Origin: Vaginella massiliensis
Lineage (GTDB): Bacteria; Bacteroidota; Bacteroidia; Flavobacteriales; Weeksellaceae
Length of the DNA stretch: 64,000 nt
Reading direction: 5' to 3'
Assembly: GCF_900089075.1 (NCBI RefSeq)
Contig: NZ_LT593746.1
Span: 618,920-682,919 of the forward strand
Shown: one piece after another, positions 26,126 to 35,064 of the stretch
How the letters are laid out: every line of letters begins with the position of its first letter
How positions within the stretch are numbered: the first letter of the stretch is position 1
Program-made: the position numbers and the translations under genes
The notes under the pieces: model-generated
The model's input: only the letters and a program-made list of their open reading frames with translations
Databases searched by the model: none
What the model was told of the DNA's origin: nothing

Positions 26126-27367
26126 ATGAAAGTTTATAAATTCGGTGGAGCATCTGTAAAGGATGCAGACAGTGTGAAAAATGTAGCAATATTGCTAGAG
26201 AAAGTCGGCTGTGAAGATACTTTTATGGTGGTTTCTGCAATGGGTAAAACGACCAATGCGCTAGAAGAAGTGGTGCAATTGTATTTTGATGAACAAGATT
26301 ACGAAAAGAAAATTCACGAAATCGAAGCATTTCACCTCGAGATTGTGAAAGAACTTTTCGATGATCAGACCAAAATAAACCAAGAACTCAAAATCTTTTT
26401 CAGCGACATCGTTTCGTTTTTACGAAGAAACAAGTCGCCCAATTATAGCTATGTTTACGATCAGGTTGTTTGCAATGGCGAGTTGGCTTCTACCCGTATT
26501 ATAAGCGCTTACCTCAACCAAACTGGAATAGCGAATACGTGGTTGGACGTGCGCGATTATTTGAAAACTGATAACAACTATCGCGAAGGTAAGGTGAATT
26601 GGGACGAAACAGAAAAGAATTTTCGAACCATCGAAAGCGGAAAGCTCTACGTTACGCAAGGATTTTTAGGCTCAGACGAAAACCATTTTACTACCACATT
26701 GGGTAGAGAAGGTTCAGATTACACGGCTGCGATTATCGCGTATTGCTTAGACGCCCAAAGCATGACAATTTGGAAGGATGTGCCAGGGGTGTTGAATGCC
26801 GACCCGCGGTATTTTTCGGATCCAGTTTTGTTGAATCACATTTCGTACGAAGAGGCTATCGAATTGGCATATTACGGTGCTTCGGTGATTCATCCCAAAA
26901 CCATGCAACCGCTTCAGAATAAAGAGATTCCGTTTTTTGTAAAATCATTTATCAACCCAACCGATTCTGGAACAGCCATAAAAAAAGGCGCTCCGCTCGA
27001 ACCCAAAATTTCGTGTTTCATCCTGAAAAAAGATCAACATTTAGTTCGGTTCTCGAGTAAAGATTTTTCGTTTATTACAGAAGATAAATTGAGCGGAATT
27101 TTCAATCAGTTGTATGATGCAAAAATTAAAGTAAATTTGATGCAAAATTCAGCAATTAGCTTATCTTTATGTGTAGAGGATAAATACGGCAATCTGAAAG
27201 AATTACTCAACAAATTGGATAAAATGTATAACATACAACACGATGAGCAGGTGAATTTGTATACCATTCGGCATTTTGATGAGCACTCAGAAAAAGTTCT
27301 ACCACTCGAACGAGAACTTCTGAGGCAGACACTAAAAGAAACTTTGCAAATCGTGACCAAAGCATAA
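26126..27367 (+). CDS. aspartate kinase (monofunctional)
   Basis: Phosphorylates aspartate, the first step toward lysine, threonine and methionine. The 413 residues start MKVYKFGGASVKDADSV, the kinase signature. The aspartate/ATP region TLGREGSDYTAAII and the SYEEAIELAYYGASVIHPKT motif are conserved. The C-terminal regulatory part (from about 300) carries an ACT-like pattern. No fused homoserine dehydrogenase domain. The next gene starts one base after the stop, so the two form an operon. Confidence 0.93.
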   Translation: MKVYKFGGASVKDADSVKNVAILLEKVGCEDTFMVVSAMGKTTNALEEVVQLYFDEQDYEKKIHEIEAFHLEIVKELFDDQTKINQELKIFFSDIVSFLRRNKSPNYSYVYDQVVCNGELASTRIISAYLNQTGIANTWLDVRDYLKTDNNYREGKVNWDETEKNFRTIESGKLYVTQGFLGSDENHFTTTLGREGSDYTAAIIAYCLDAQSMTIWKDVPGVLNADPRYFSDPVLLNHISYEEAIELAYYGASVIHPKTMQPLQNKEIPFFVKSFINPTDSGTAIKKGAPLEPKISCFILKKDQHLVRFSSKDFSFITEDKLSGIFNQLYDAKIKVNLMQNSAISLSLCVEDKYGNLKELLNKLDKMYNIQHDEQVNLYTIRHFDEHSEKVLPLERELLRQTLKETLQIVTKA

Positions 27368-27368
27368 T

Positions 27369-29267
27369 ATGGGACTCGTATCTACCAATGACATATACCA
27401 AGGTTTGGGACTGAAAAAATTTGGTTTACTCGGGAAACCGCTCGCTTGGAGTGTGAAAATGATGACACGGCTAAATGTGCTGAATGCCATCTACGACAGA
27501 GGAAAACACCTAGAAGCCGACCAGTTTCTAGATTATCTGTTGGATGACATCGACGTAGATTATGAAATACACGCCGAAGATTTGTCGAGAATACCCAAAA
27601 CAGGACCGTTCATCTTGTTGTCCAACCATCCGTTAGGCGCCTTGGACGGCATCATCATGATGCATGCCATAAGAAAAATTCGACCCGATTTCAAGGTTAT
27701 GGGGAATTTTTTGTTGCAAAAAATAGAACCCTTAAATCCGATCGTTATCCCCGTAAATCCATTCGAAACTCGAAAAGAGGTTTACAACAGTGTAAGCGGT
27801 CTGCGAGCTGCTCTCAAACATCTGAAAGAAAACGGAAGTTTAGGAATTTTTCCAGCAGGTGAGGTTTCTTACAAAGACGACACAGGAGAGATTGTAGACC
27901 GCCAATGGCAAAATTCGGTGATTCGCTTGGTGCAAAAAGCCAATGTGCCTGTAATCCCCATGTACTTCAGGTCTCGAAACAGTGCTTTTTTTTATCGGGT
28001 TTCGAAATTGCATCCCGATTTGCAGACGGCGATGTTGCCTTCGGAAATGATCAAGAAAAGAACCAAACCGATCAGGATTCGTATAGGTAAACCCATTATA
28101 CCCAAAATATTGGCAGAATATGAAGATGTAGATCAGTTGCGAATGTTTTTGCGCAAGAAGATTTATATCTTATCGTCTTATTATGGTAAGAAAAACTCTT
28201 TTCGCGAGAATCTTTCTATCGACAACATCAAGAAGATTCCGTCAACCATTCCATCTTTACCATCGAAGATTATTCCACAGTTTATTCCGCAATTGTCAAG
28301 AGCTTCTAAGCCCAAAGAGATTATTTCGCAGACCGATCCAGCATTGGTAAAGTCAGACTTTGAGCAGTTGAGACAAGATCCGCTCAGTTTGCTTTTTACC
28401 AGTAATCAGTACGAATGTTATTTTGCTTTGGCAAAAGATATTCCAAATGTTTTGCGAGAAATAGGGCGTTTGCGAGAACTTACCTTTAGGGCTGTGGGCG
28501 AAGGAACCAATCATGAAATCGATTTGGATTGGTACGACAATCATTACCATCATCTTATTTTGTGGGACAAAGACAATTCTCGTATTGTTGGGGCGTATCG
28601 CATGGCTTTGGGGGCAGAGGTGTACGAGAAATTTGGCGTAAAAGGTTTTTATGTCAACGAATTGTTCAATTTCGAACCAGAGATTCATCCGTTTTTCAAG
28701 AAATGTATCGAGATGGGGCGAGCTTTTGTTGTACAAGATTATCAACAAAAACCCATGCCGTTGTTTCTGCTTTGGCGAGGAATTGTACACGTTACTTTGC
28801 GAAATCCGCAACAAAAATTCATTATTGGTGGGGTGAGCATTAGCAATCAGTTCTCAGATTTTTCGAAGTCGTTGATGATCGAGTTCATGCGTTCGCACTA
28901 TTACGATTCTATTGTATCGCAATATGTACACGCCAAGAATGAATATAAAGTGAGGTTGAAAGAGGAAGATCGATCGTTGCTTTTTGATACACAAGCCGAT
29001 TTGAACAAGTTTGATAAATTGATCGATGAGTTGGAACCCAATATGCTTCGCTTACCTGTTTTGATCAAAAAATACATCAAACAAAACGCCAAGGTCATTG
29101 CGTTCAATGTCGACCCGAAGTTCAACGATGCCATCGATGGTCTGATGTATATTCGAGTGTCTGATATACCCGAATCTACCGTAAAACCTGTAATAGAAGA
29201 TATACAAGCCGAATTGGAAAAGCGAACCAGCGAGGGACAAAATAAACAAGCCAATACTGAAGAATAA
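27369..29267 (+). CDS. OlsF-like bifunctional acyltransferase (PlsC + GNAT-like)
   Basis: A 632-residue fusion. The N-terminal half (about 60-270) is a PlsC/LPLAT O-acyltransferase: SNHPLGALDG with His87 and Asp93 (spacing HX5D instead of the usual HX4D) and FPAGE at 161-165. The C-terminal half (about 340-600) is an OlsB/hemolysin-type N-acyltransferase: GAYRMALGAEVYEKFGVKGF, then CIEMGRAFV. This matches the layout of OlsF, which makes ornithine lipids alone in some Proteobacteria and Flavobacterium. The assignment rests on architecture. It is co-transcribed with aspartate kinase. Confidence 0.8.
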   Translation: MGLVSTNDIYQGLGLKKFGLLGKPLAWSVKMMTRLNVLNAIYDRGKHLEADQFLDYLLDDIDVDYEIHAEDLSRIPKTGPFILLSNHPLGALDGIIMMHAIRKIRPDFKVMGNFLLQKIEPLNPIVIPVNPFETRKEVYNSVSGLRAALKHLKENGSLGIFPAGEVSYKDDTGEIVDRQWQNSVIRLVQKANVPVIPMYFRSRNSAFFYRVSKLHPDLQTAMLPSEMIKKRTKPIRIRIGKPIIPKILAEYEDVDQLRMFLRKKIYILSSYYGKKNSFRENLSIDNIKKIPSTIPSLPSKIIPQFIPQLSRASKPKEIISQTDPALVKSDFEQLRQDPLSLLFTSNQYECYFALAKDIPNVLREIGRLRELTFRAVGEGTNHEIDLDWYDNHYHHLILWDKDNSRIVGAYRMALGAEVYEKFGVKGFYVNELFNFEPEIHPFFKKCIEMGRAFVVQDYQQKPMPLFLLWRGIVHVTLRNPQQKFIIGGVSISNQFSDFSKSLMIEFMRSHYYDSIVSQYVHAKNEYKVRLKEEDRSLLFDTQADLNKFDKLIDELEPNMLRLPVLIKKYIKQNAKVIAFNVDPKFNDAIDGLMYIRVSDIPESTVKPVIEDIQAELEKRTSEGQNKQANTEE

Positions 29268-29285
29268 TCACAAGCGAATGCGCAT

Positions 29286-29316
29286 AAAAAAATCCCGATT
29301 TATTTCGGGATTTTTT
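29286..29316. terminator. bidirectional terminator
   Basis: aaaaaaatcccga / tcgggatttttt, loop tttatt, between convergent OlsF-like and rseP genes. Confidence 0.85.
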
Positions 29317-29338
29317 GTGGAGAATTATTTCACTCGAA

Positions 29339-30655
29339 TTATTTATTAAATAGGTTTAAAATATCATTTCCGAAGATGAAAATCATCAATCCTAAAATGA
29401 TGATGAAACCTGCCATTTGTGCATATTCTAAGAATTTATCACTTGGTTTGCGACCGGTAATGATTTCGTACAATGCAAACACAGCATGACCGCCGTCTAA
29501 GGCAGGGATGGGCAATAGATTAACGAATGCTAACCACGCAGAAATCACCGCCGTGAAAGACCAAAAGAAAGTCCAATTCCACGAAGTGGGCATTTGATTT
29601 ACCATGCCAATTGGACCCGAAATTTGTTTGCGTCCACCCTCCATGGTTGCAATGGTTTTGATACCGCGTACTTGGGTAAAAACAGACCCAAATGTTTTGT
29701 TCACAGCAGCTTTCATGCTTTCGAGAGCGCCCATTTCTCTAGTGTTGGCAAGGCTCGCCAAATACGTTGTTTCGGGAGTAGTAATCACGCCTAGTTTCCC
29801 TGTTTTGTCTAGCGTCGCCATCAATTCTACCTCGTCGCCATTACGATCTACGGTAAGCGGAAAAGATTTACCTTTGTAGTTGCTCAACCATTGGTCAAGC
29901 TCACCGCGCGTATGAATGGTTCTACCATCGATGCCTACAACTTTGTCGCCTTTCAAGATTCCAGCTGTTTCTGCAGCCGATTTTTCAGTAACTGAATCAA
30001 TGACGAACGGAAAATCTGGGGTGAAAAAAGCACCTTTTGACTCGATGATTTTTTTACTAAATTCTTTATCGATTGCGAGGCTGATTTCTTTTCCGTCTCG
30101 TAATACCTGTAGAGATTCGCCATCCAACATGGCTTCTTTCGTGATCTCGGCGAGGTTATCGTATTTTATCCCATTTACACCAATTGGAATATCTCCCGTT
30201 TTCAGCCCTGTGTTTTGATGAATAGAATCGGTAATGATACCATATTCCATCTTGTTCACGTCTAAATACGATTCGCCATTCTTCATCAACAATCCCCAAA
30301 AGATGACGATTGCCAACAAGATATTCACGATGATACCACCCAACATGATGATCAGTCTTTGCCAAGCTGGTTTTGTACGAAATTCCCAGGGTTGTGGATC
30401 GCGTTTCATTTGCTCGGTATCCATGCTTTCATCGATCATCCCCGCTAGTTTTACATAACCACCGAGCGGCAGCCAGCCTATTCCGTAAATGGTATCGCCA
30501 ATTTTTTTCTTCCATAAAGCGAATTTCCAATCGAAAAAGATGAAAAATCGCTCAACACGTACACCAAACCATTTTGCTGTGACGTAATGACCCCATTCGT
30601 GAAGCATCACGAGAAGCATTAAACTCAGCATTAATTGTGCTATCTGTATTGCCAT
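29339..30655 (-). CDS. rseP: RIP metalloprotease RseP (site-2 protease)
   Basis: Intramembrane zinc protease that cuts anti-sigma factors or signal-peptide remnants. The 438 residues begin with a membrane helix carrying HEWGH (His19, Glu20, His23), have a PDZ region about 120-290 (GILKGDKVVGIDGRTIHTRG) and the C-terminal LPIPALDGGHAVFALYE motif supplying the third zinc ligand. The family length and order are as expected. A TAATTTTG -7 box lies upstream. Confidence 0.95.
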   Translation of the reverse strand: MAIQIAQLMLSLMLLVMLHEWGHYVTAKWFGVRVERFFIFFDWKFALWKKKIGDTIYGIGWLPLGGYVKLAGMIDESMDTEQMKRDPQPWEFRTKPAWQRLIIMLGGIIVNILLAIVIFWGLLMKNGESYLDVNKMEYGIITDSIHQNTGLKTGDIPIGVNGIKYDNLAEITKEAMLDGESLQVLRDGKEISLAIDKEFSKKIIESKGAFFTPDFPFVIDSVTEKSAAETAGILKGDKVVGIDGRTIHTRGELDQWLSNYKGKSFPLTVDRNGDEVELMATLDKTGKLGVITTPETTYLASLANTREMGALESMKAAVNKTFGSVFTQVRGIKTIATMEGGRKQISGPIGMVNQMPTSWNWTFFWSFTAVISAWLAFVNLLPIPALDGGHAVFALYEIITGRKPSDKFLEYAQMAGFIIILGLMIFIFGNDILNLFNK

Positions 30656-30687
30656 TTTTTAAATTTTTTTAATTTTTTTTGAAGCCA

Positions 30688-30695
30688 CAAAATTA
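30688..30695 (-). promoter_or_regulatory. -7 box of rseP promoter
   Basis: TAATTTTG on the minus strand, 32 bases before the rseP ATG. Confidence 0.4.
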
Positions 30696-30719
30696 GAAGA
30701 AATTATCGAGAATACGGGT

Positions 30720-31316
30720 TTAATTTTTCCATTGTGTGGTCTCGATCAACTTCATCACGTCTTTTTCGATATATTGAACCGCCGGAGCTAGGGAATCTGG
30801 ATTTGGTTTTGCAGAAAAATAAACCGATCCCGAAATGAAATTCTTGACGCTGTCGGTGACATGAAATTTGTAATTGATTGCAGATTCGCCACCCAGCTCG
30901 AATAGAGTTCCGTAGACCCGATGCGCCGGATAGGAGAACTCTCTTGGTGAGATATAACTTGCTTTTATCGTTTGTTCTTGCACAAATTTTTCCGACTCTT
31001 TTATCTTTTCGATGAGGTCTTCTCGGGATCGAAGACGGAAATAAGTGAGGAAAATATTAGCCTTCATTTTGGGATAATGTATGGTGTATTGGCAGGCGCC
31101 TTTTCGGCTCAACATTGCTTTTGCCAAGGTAGAATACTCGAAGGTGTAAGGACACTCGGTATCAAATTTTTGATATTTTGCTTTCGGATATTCTAATCGT
31201 ACTTCTCCCAAAGGTTTCGCTTGTTCGTTTTGGTGACAAGCAACAAAGCTTGCGACGGCAAAAAACAACGCAATGCAATTGATCAATTGCGTACAATATC
31301 GGGTTGCTCTCTTCAT
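30720..31316 (-). CDS. gldD: gliding motility lipoprotein GldD
   Basis: A 198-residue lipoprotein (lipobox FVAC) with the GldD pattern LGEVRLEYPKAKYQKF, CPYTFEYSTLAK and YGTLFELGGESAINYKFHV. In F. johnsoniae it is required for gliding and linked to type IX secretion, with gldE usually next to it. Here it follows ssb directly by 26 bases and no gldE is present between them. It is therefore probably in the mutY-ssb-gldD transcript. Confidence 0.88.
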   Translation of the reverse strand: MKRATRYCTQLINCIALFFAVASFVACHQNEQAKPLGEVRLEYPKAKYQKFDTECPYTFEYSTLAKAMLSRKGACQYTIHYPKMKANIFLTYFRLRSREDLIEKIKESEKFVQEQTIKASYISPREFSYPAHRVYGTLFELGGESAINYKFHVTDSVKNFISGSVYFSAKPNPDSLAPAVQYIEKDVMKLIETTQWKN

Positions 31317-31342
31317 TTTTCTTTCTCGGGATATTCTATAGC

Positions 31343-31798
31343 TTAGAATGGCAAATCGTCGTCTTCTTCTTGTGTAAAATTCGAAGAGGTTTCGGGCTGA
31401 TTGGGATTGGTGTTTTGGCTAAAAGACGAACTGTTCGAGCTGGTATTGCCAGCCGAATGACTGTCTGATTTCGGAGTCAAAAACTCAATGGAATTCGCCA
31501 CGATTTCGGTGGTGTAACGGGTTTGTCCGTTGTCTTCCCATTTTCTGGTCTTGATGCGACCTTCTACAAAAACCTTATCGCCTTTTTTCAGGTATTTTTC
31601 ACACAATTCTGCCAATTTGTTACGCGTAACAATGTTATGCCACTCTGTTTCGGTAATCCTTTCTCCTGTTCTAGAGGTGTAGGCTTCTGTCGTAGCAATA
31701 GGAAAACGACCGATGCAATTGGCGTCATCGAAATGATGAATCTTCACATCGTCACCCAAATTCCCGATTAGCAATACTTTATTGGTAGTTCCGTTCAT
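31343..31798 (-). CDS. ssb: single-stranded DNA-binding protein
   Basis: A 151-residue OB-fold SSB: MNGTTNKVLLIGNLGDDVKI, TEWHNIVTRNKLAELCEKYL and GDKVFVEGRIKTRKW in the first 110 residues, then a Ser/Asn/Gln-rich linker and the acidic tip EEDDDLPF that recruits partner proteins. It lies between mutY and gldD, an arrangement conserved in Flavobacteriales. A possible -7 box TAAATTTG (31822-31829) overlaps the mutY 3' end. Confidence 0.97.
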   Translation of the reverse strand: MNGTTNKVLLIGNLGDDVKIHHFDDANCIGRFPIATTEAYTSRTGERITETEWHNIVTRNKLAELCEKYLKKGDKVFVEGRIKTRKWEDNGQTRYTTEIVANSIEFLTPKSDSHSAGNTSSNSSSFSQNTNPNQPETSSNFTQEEDDDLPF

Positions 31799-31826
31799 AA
31801 CACTGAAATTGTGGTTTCAAACAAAT

Positions 31827-32867
31827 TTAGTTGAAATATTTTAATTTCATAAACTTTTCGATGGGTTTTGGTAACGGATATTGATCAAGCTGCTTTTTAC
31901 TGATGCTGATAAAATTATTTGTTTTTCTGATTTGCTCGTATGTTTTTTCATCCAAATCGATGGTGTAGAATCGGATCCATAATTTTTGATGAGACAAGAT
32001 GTGTTTTTCTTCGTAGAGGTAAGTTTTTTCGAAATCGGCGAGCCCAAAAGGCGATAGAGGTTCCTCTGCTTGTTCTACGAGCGGAAGCGTGTATAAATGC
32101 TGCCAAACATCAGTTTGTGTGCGATGGGTCAAAAGAAAATGATCAGCATTCGACAGTAAATAAAAATGAAAAAATCGATCCTTCACTTTTATTTTTTTAG
32201 ATTTTACAGGCAAACGGTCTTGTTCTTTCTTTTGCAACGCATAACAGGAGTCGTTCAGCGGGCAATCTGTGCATAGCGGATTTTTGGGTTTGCAGATGGT
32301 TGCGCCCAAATCCATCACTGCCTGATTGAAATCTCCAGGGTGATTTTTATCGATAATGGATATTCCGAGCTCAAAGAAAACTTTTTTAGTTTTTGGTAAG
32401 GCGATGTCGTCGTAGATGCCAAAATATCGAGCAAATACGCGATACATATTACCGTCTAGCGCAGGAATAGCCTCGTTGAAACAGATAGAAGCAATAGCGG
32501 CAGCAGTATAATCGCCAATGCCTTTTAGTTTTTTTAGTTCTAAAAAATTATCAGGAAACAGACCTTTGTAATCTCTATAAACAGTTTGTGCTGTATGGTG
32601 CAAGTTTCTTGCGCGCGTATAATACCCAAGTCCTTGCCAGAGTTTCAAGATTTCTTGTTCGCTGGCGTTTGCAAGTGATTCGATAGTAGGATAATGCGTA
32701 GTAAAGTTGAGGTAATATTGCATGCCTTGTTCTACCCTTGTTTGTTGCAAAATAATTTCCGATAGCCAGATAAAATAAGGGTTTTTTGATTCACGCCAAG
32801 GCAAATGCCGTTGATGATGCCCATACCAATCCAATATCAATAAGTTGATAGTTAATATTTTGTCCAA
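31827..32867 (-). CDS. mutY: A/G-specific adenine glycosylase MutY
   Basis: Removes adenine mispaired with 8-oxoguanine. The 346 residues contain catalytic Glu37 in SEIILQQTRV, the helix-hairpin-helix LKGIGDYTAAAIAS (114-127), catalytic Asp138 in ALDGNMYRV, and the 4Fe-4S cysteines 192, 199, 202 and 208 (CKPKNPLCTDCPLNDSC). The C-terminal NUDIX-like domain (about 225-340) recognises oxoG. It is divergent from HU. Confidence 0.96.
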   Translation of the reverse strand: MDKILTINLLILDWYGHHQRHLPWRESKNPYFIWLSEIILQQTRVEQGMQYYLNFTTHYPTIESLANASEQEILKLWQGLGYYTRARNLHHTAQTVYRDYKGLFPDNFLELKKLKGIGDYTAAAIASICFNEAIPALDGNMYRVFARYFGIYDDIALPKTKKVFFELGISIIDKNHPGDFNQAVMDLGATICKPKNPLCTDCPLNDSCYALQKKEQDRLPVKSKKIKVKDRFFHFYLLSNADHFLLTHRTQTDVWQHLYTLPLVEQAEEPLSPFGLADFEKTYLYEEKHILSHQKLWIRFYTIDLDEKTYEQIRKTNNFISISKKQLDQYPLPKPIEKFMKLKYFN

Positions 32868-32895
32868 ATAACTTTTTTTTAAAAATTACAATTAT

Positions 32896-32903
32896 TATAT
32901 TTG
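32896..32903 (+). promoter_or_regulatory. -7 box of HU promoter
   Basis: TATATTTG, 37 bases before the HU ATG and followed by gcatcc, the same context as several tRNA promoters in this window. Confidence 0.55.
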
Positions 32904-32940
32904 CATCCGCTTTCAAAATTAAGAATAATAAAGAGAAATT

Positions 32941-33231
32941 ATGACAAAGGCAGAAATAGTAAACAATATTTCAAGTAAGTTAGGGCTTGAAAAGAGTGAT
33001 ACTCAAAGGGTAGTAGAATCGTTTATGGATGAAGTGATTAAGTCTTTAGAGTCTGGTGAGAATGTTTACTTAAGAGGATTTGGATCTTTCACTATAAAAA
33101 CAAGAGCAGAGAAAACAGGTCGCAATATTACCAAAGGGACGTCGATTATCATCCCAGCACACAATGTACCAGCTTTCAAGCCAGCGAAAAGTTTTGTTGA
33201 TAGCGTAAAAGAAAAAGTAGCAGTTAAATAA
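32941..33231 (+). CDS. HU/IHF-family DNA-binding protein
   Basis: A 96-residue nucleoid protein that bends DNA. It has the two-helix body MTKAEIVNNISSKLGLEK and the beta-arm region RGFGSFTIKTRAEKTGRNI, and it ends close to the usual 90-100 residues. It is followed after 21 bases by the 30-residue basic gene and then a terminator, so both are probably co-transcribed. Confidence 0.95.
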   Translation: MTKAEIVNNISSKLGLEKSDTQRVVESFMDEVIKSLESGENVYLRGFGSFTIKTRAEKTGRNITKGTSIIIPAHNVPAFKPAKSFVDSVKEKVAVK

Positions 33232-33252
33232 TTATTATAAAATTTAGGACAT

Positions 33253-33345
33253 ATGCCAAGCGGAAAAAAACGTAAAAGACATAAGGTAGCGACTCACAAA
33301 AGAAAAAAACGTCGTCGTCTTAACAGACACAAAAAGAAAAAATAA
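33253..33345 (+). CDS. very basic 30-residue protein (ribosome-associated candidate)
   Basis: Found by reading the gap. It starts MPSGKKRKRHKVATHKRKK and consists almost only of Lys, Arg and His. Near-identical short ORFs after HU are widespread in Bacteroidota. It resembles AURKAIP1/COX24 (mS38/bS22-like) basic proteins, which are ribosomal in mitochondria and actinobacteria. The ribosomal role is inferred. It lies 21 bases after HU and ahead of a terminator. Confidence 0.8.
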   Translation: MPSGKKRKRHKVATHKRKKRRRLNRHKKKK

Positions 33346-33385
33346 TTTGACGATTGAGTTTAAATTATTTTTAATCTTTTTGAAT

Positions 33386-33422
33386 AGCACTTTTCGAGTA
33401 ATGCATACTGAAAAGTGCTTTT
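33386..33422 (+). terminator. terminator after the HU/basic-protein operon
   Basis: agcacttttc / gaaaagtgct with a 14-base loop and a T4 tail, just before rng. Confidence 0.6.
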
Positions 33423-33450
33423 GTGTTTAATTTTAGAACATAATTTTTTG

Positions 33451-35019
33451 ATGAATAAAGAGTTAGTAATATCAGCACAAAATCAGGATGTAAGAATCGC
33501 TGTTCTCGAAGAAGGACGGTTGATGGAATTGCATCAGGACTCGAGCGATGAAGGTTTTGCTGTGGGTGATATCTACTTGGGTAAAATCAAAAAATTAGCA
33601 CCAAGCCTCAATGCTTGTTTTGTCGATATAGGGTACAACAAAGATGCTTTTTTGCATTACCACGATTTGGGACCGCAAATCAAATCTTCTTTTCAGTTTA
33701 CCAAGCAAGTAGCACAGAAAAAGCAACAAACTCATTTGTTGAAGAATTTCAAAATAGAGAAAGATATCAACAAAAATGGGTCGATTACCGAAGTCTTTCA
33801 GCCCGGTGATTTGGTGATGGTACAAATTACCAAAGAACCCATCCATACCAAAGGACCGAGAATCACCTCCGAGATTTCTATTGCCGGACGCTACATTGTA
33901 TTGGTGCCTTTTTCGGATCGAGTTTCGATCTCGCAAAAGATTAGAAATCGAGAAGAACGCGACCGTTTGATTAAAATCTTAGAAGGCTTCAAACCGGAAG
34001 GTTTTGGCGTCATCATCCGAACGGTAGCAGAAGAAAAGAAAGCTGATGAGCTGCAAGCAGACCTCAATTATTTGTTGAAAAAGTGGAAACTATTATACCA
34101 AAACATTTCCAAAAACAAAGCGCCAAGTCTTATTTTAGACGAGATGGATCGGGCATCGTCTATCTTACGAGACAATTTCAACGATGATTTTGTAAAAATC
34201 TCGGTAGACGATAAAGCATTGTACCACGAAATGGTCGATTATCTGCAATACATCGCCCCAAAAAAAGTGAACATTGTCAAATATTACGATGATGCACACG
34301 TACCAATTTTCGAGAAATTCAATATCGAACGTCAAATAAAATTGGCGTTTGGCAAAACCGTGACCATCCCACAATCCAAAGGAGCATATTTGGTTATCGA
34401 ACATACCGAAGCCCTGCACGTAATAGATGTGAACTCTGGGAATATTTCTCGTAATAGTAAGAATCAAGAAGATTCGGCATTTGCAGTGAACAAAGTCGCA
34501 GCTTCGGAAATAGCGCGTCAGCTGAAACTGCGAGATATGGGCGGTATTGTTGTGGTCGATTTCATCGATATGAAATCGTCTGAACATAAAAAAGAATTGT
34601 TCGAACACCTACGCGCCGAAATGGCAAAAGACAAAGCAAAGCATAAGATTTTACCACCGAGTAAATTTGGTCTTATCCAAATCACACGGCAACGTGTAAG
34701 ACCAGAACTCAATTACACCACAACAGAAGAAAATCCTAATCAGGAAGATGAAATAGAAGCGCCAATTGTGGTGATCGACCGCATCAACGAAACGCTTCAA
34801 GCAATCATGGATCGAAAGAATAAGGATTTGACCAATATGTCGTTGCATGTACACCCATTTGTTGCCGCTTATCTGAAGCAAGGTTTTCCAAGCATTCAGC
34901 TCAAATGGTTGATGAAATACAAAAAGTGGGTAAAAATTGTACCACGCGACGCCTACAAATACCTGCAATTCAATTTTCTCGATCGCAATAAAAACACGCT
35001 GTACAACGAGTCCAATTAA
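33451..35019 (+). CDS. rng: ribonuclease E/G family protein
   Basis: Endoribonuclease of the RNase E/G family, 522 residues. An S1 RNA-binding domain about 35-130 (GDIYLGKIKKLAPSLNACFV), then the catalytic DNase-I-like subdomain with VIDVNSGN and GGIVVVDFIDM carrying the metal-binding aspartates. It lacks a long degradosome scaffold tail, so it is RNase G-like. The start at MNKELVISAQ is preferred because the upstream in-frame ATG lies within the terminator hairpin region. Confidence 0.92.
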   Translation: MNKELVISAQNQDVRIAVLEEGRLMELHQDSSDEGFAVGDIYLGKIKKLAPSLNACFVDIGYNKDAFLHYHDLGPQIKSSFQFTKQVAQKKQQTHLLKNFKIEKDINKNGSITEVFQPGDLVMVQITKEPIHTKGPRITSEISIAGRYIVLVPFSDRVSISQKIRNREERDRLIKILEGFKPEGFGVIIRTVAEEKKADELQADLNYLLKKWKLLYQNISKNKAPSLILDEMDRASSILRDNFNDDFVKISVDDKALYHEMVDYLQYIAPKKVNIVKYYDDAHVPIFEKFNIERQIKLAFGKTVTIPQSKGAYLVIEHTEALHVIDVNSGNISRNSKNQEDSAFAVNKVAASEIARQLKLRDMGGIVVVDFIDMKSSEHKKELFEHLRAEMAKDKAKHKILPPSKFGLIQITRQRVRPELNYTTTEENPNQEDEIEAPIVVIDRINETLQAIMDRKNKDLTNMSLHVHPFVAAYLKQGFPSIQLKWLMKYKKWVKIVPRDAYKYLQFNFLDRNKNTLYNESN

Positions 35020-35026
35020 AAAAAAT

Positions 35027-35053
35027 ATCCACTCACGCGAGTGGATTTTTTTA
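35027..35053. terminator. bidirectional terminator
   Basis: atccactc / gagtggat, loop acgc, flanked by A and T runs, between rng and the convergent membrane protein. A near-identical stem (atccactc, gagtggat) ends the crotonase operon at 53.6 kb. Confidence 0.85.
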
Positions 35054-35064
35054 TTCCTAAAAAA

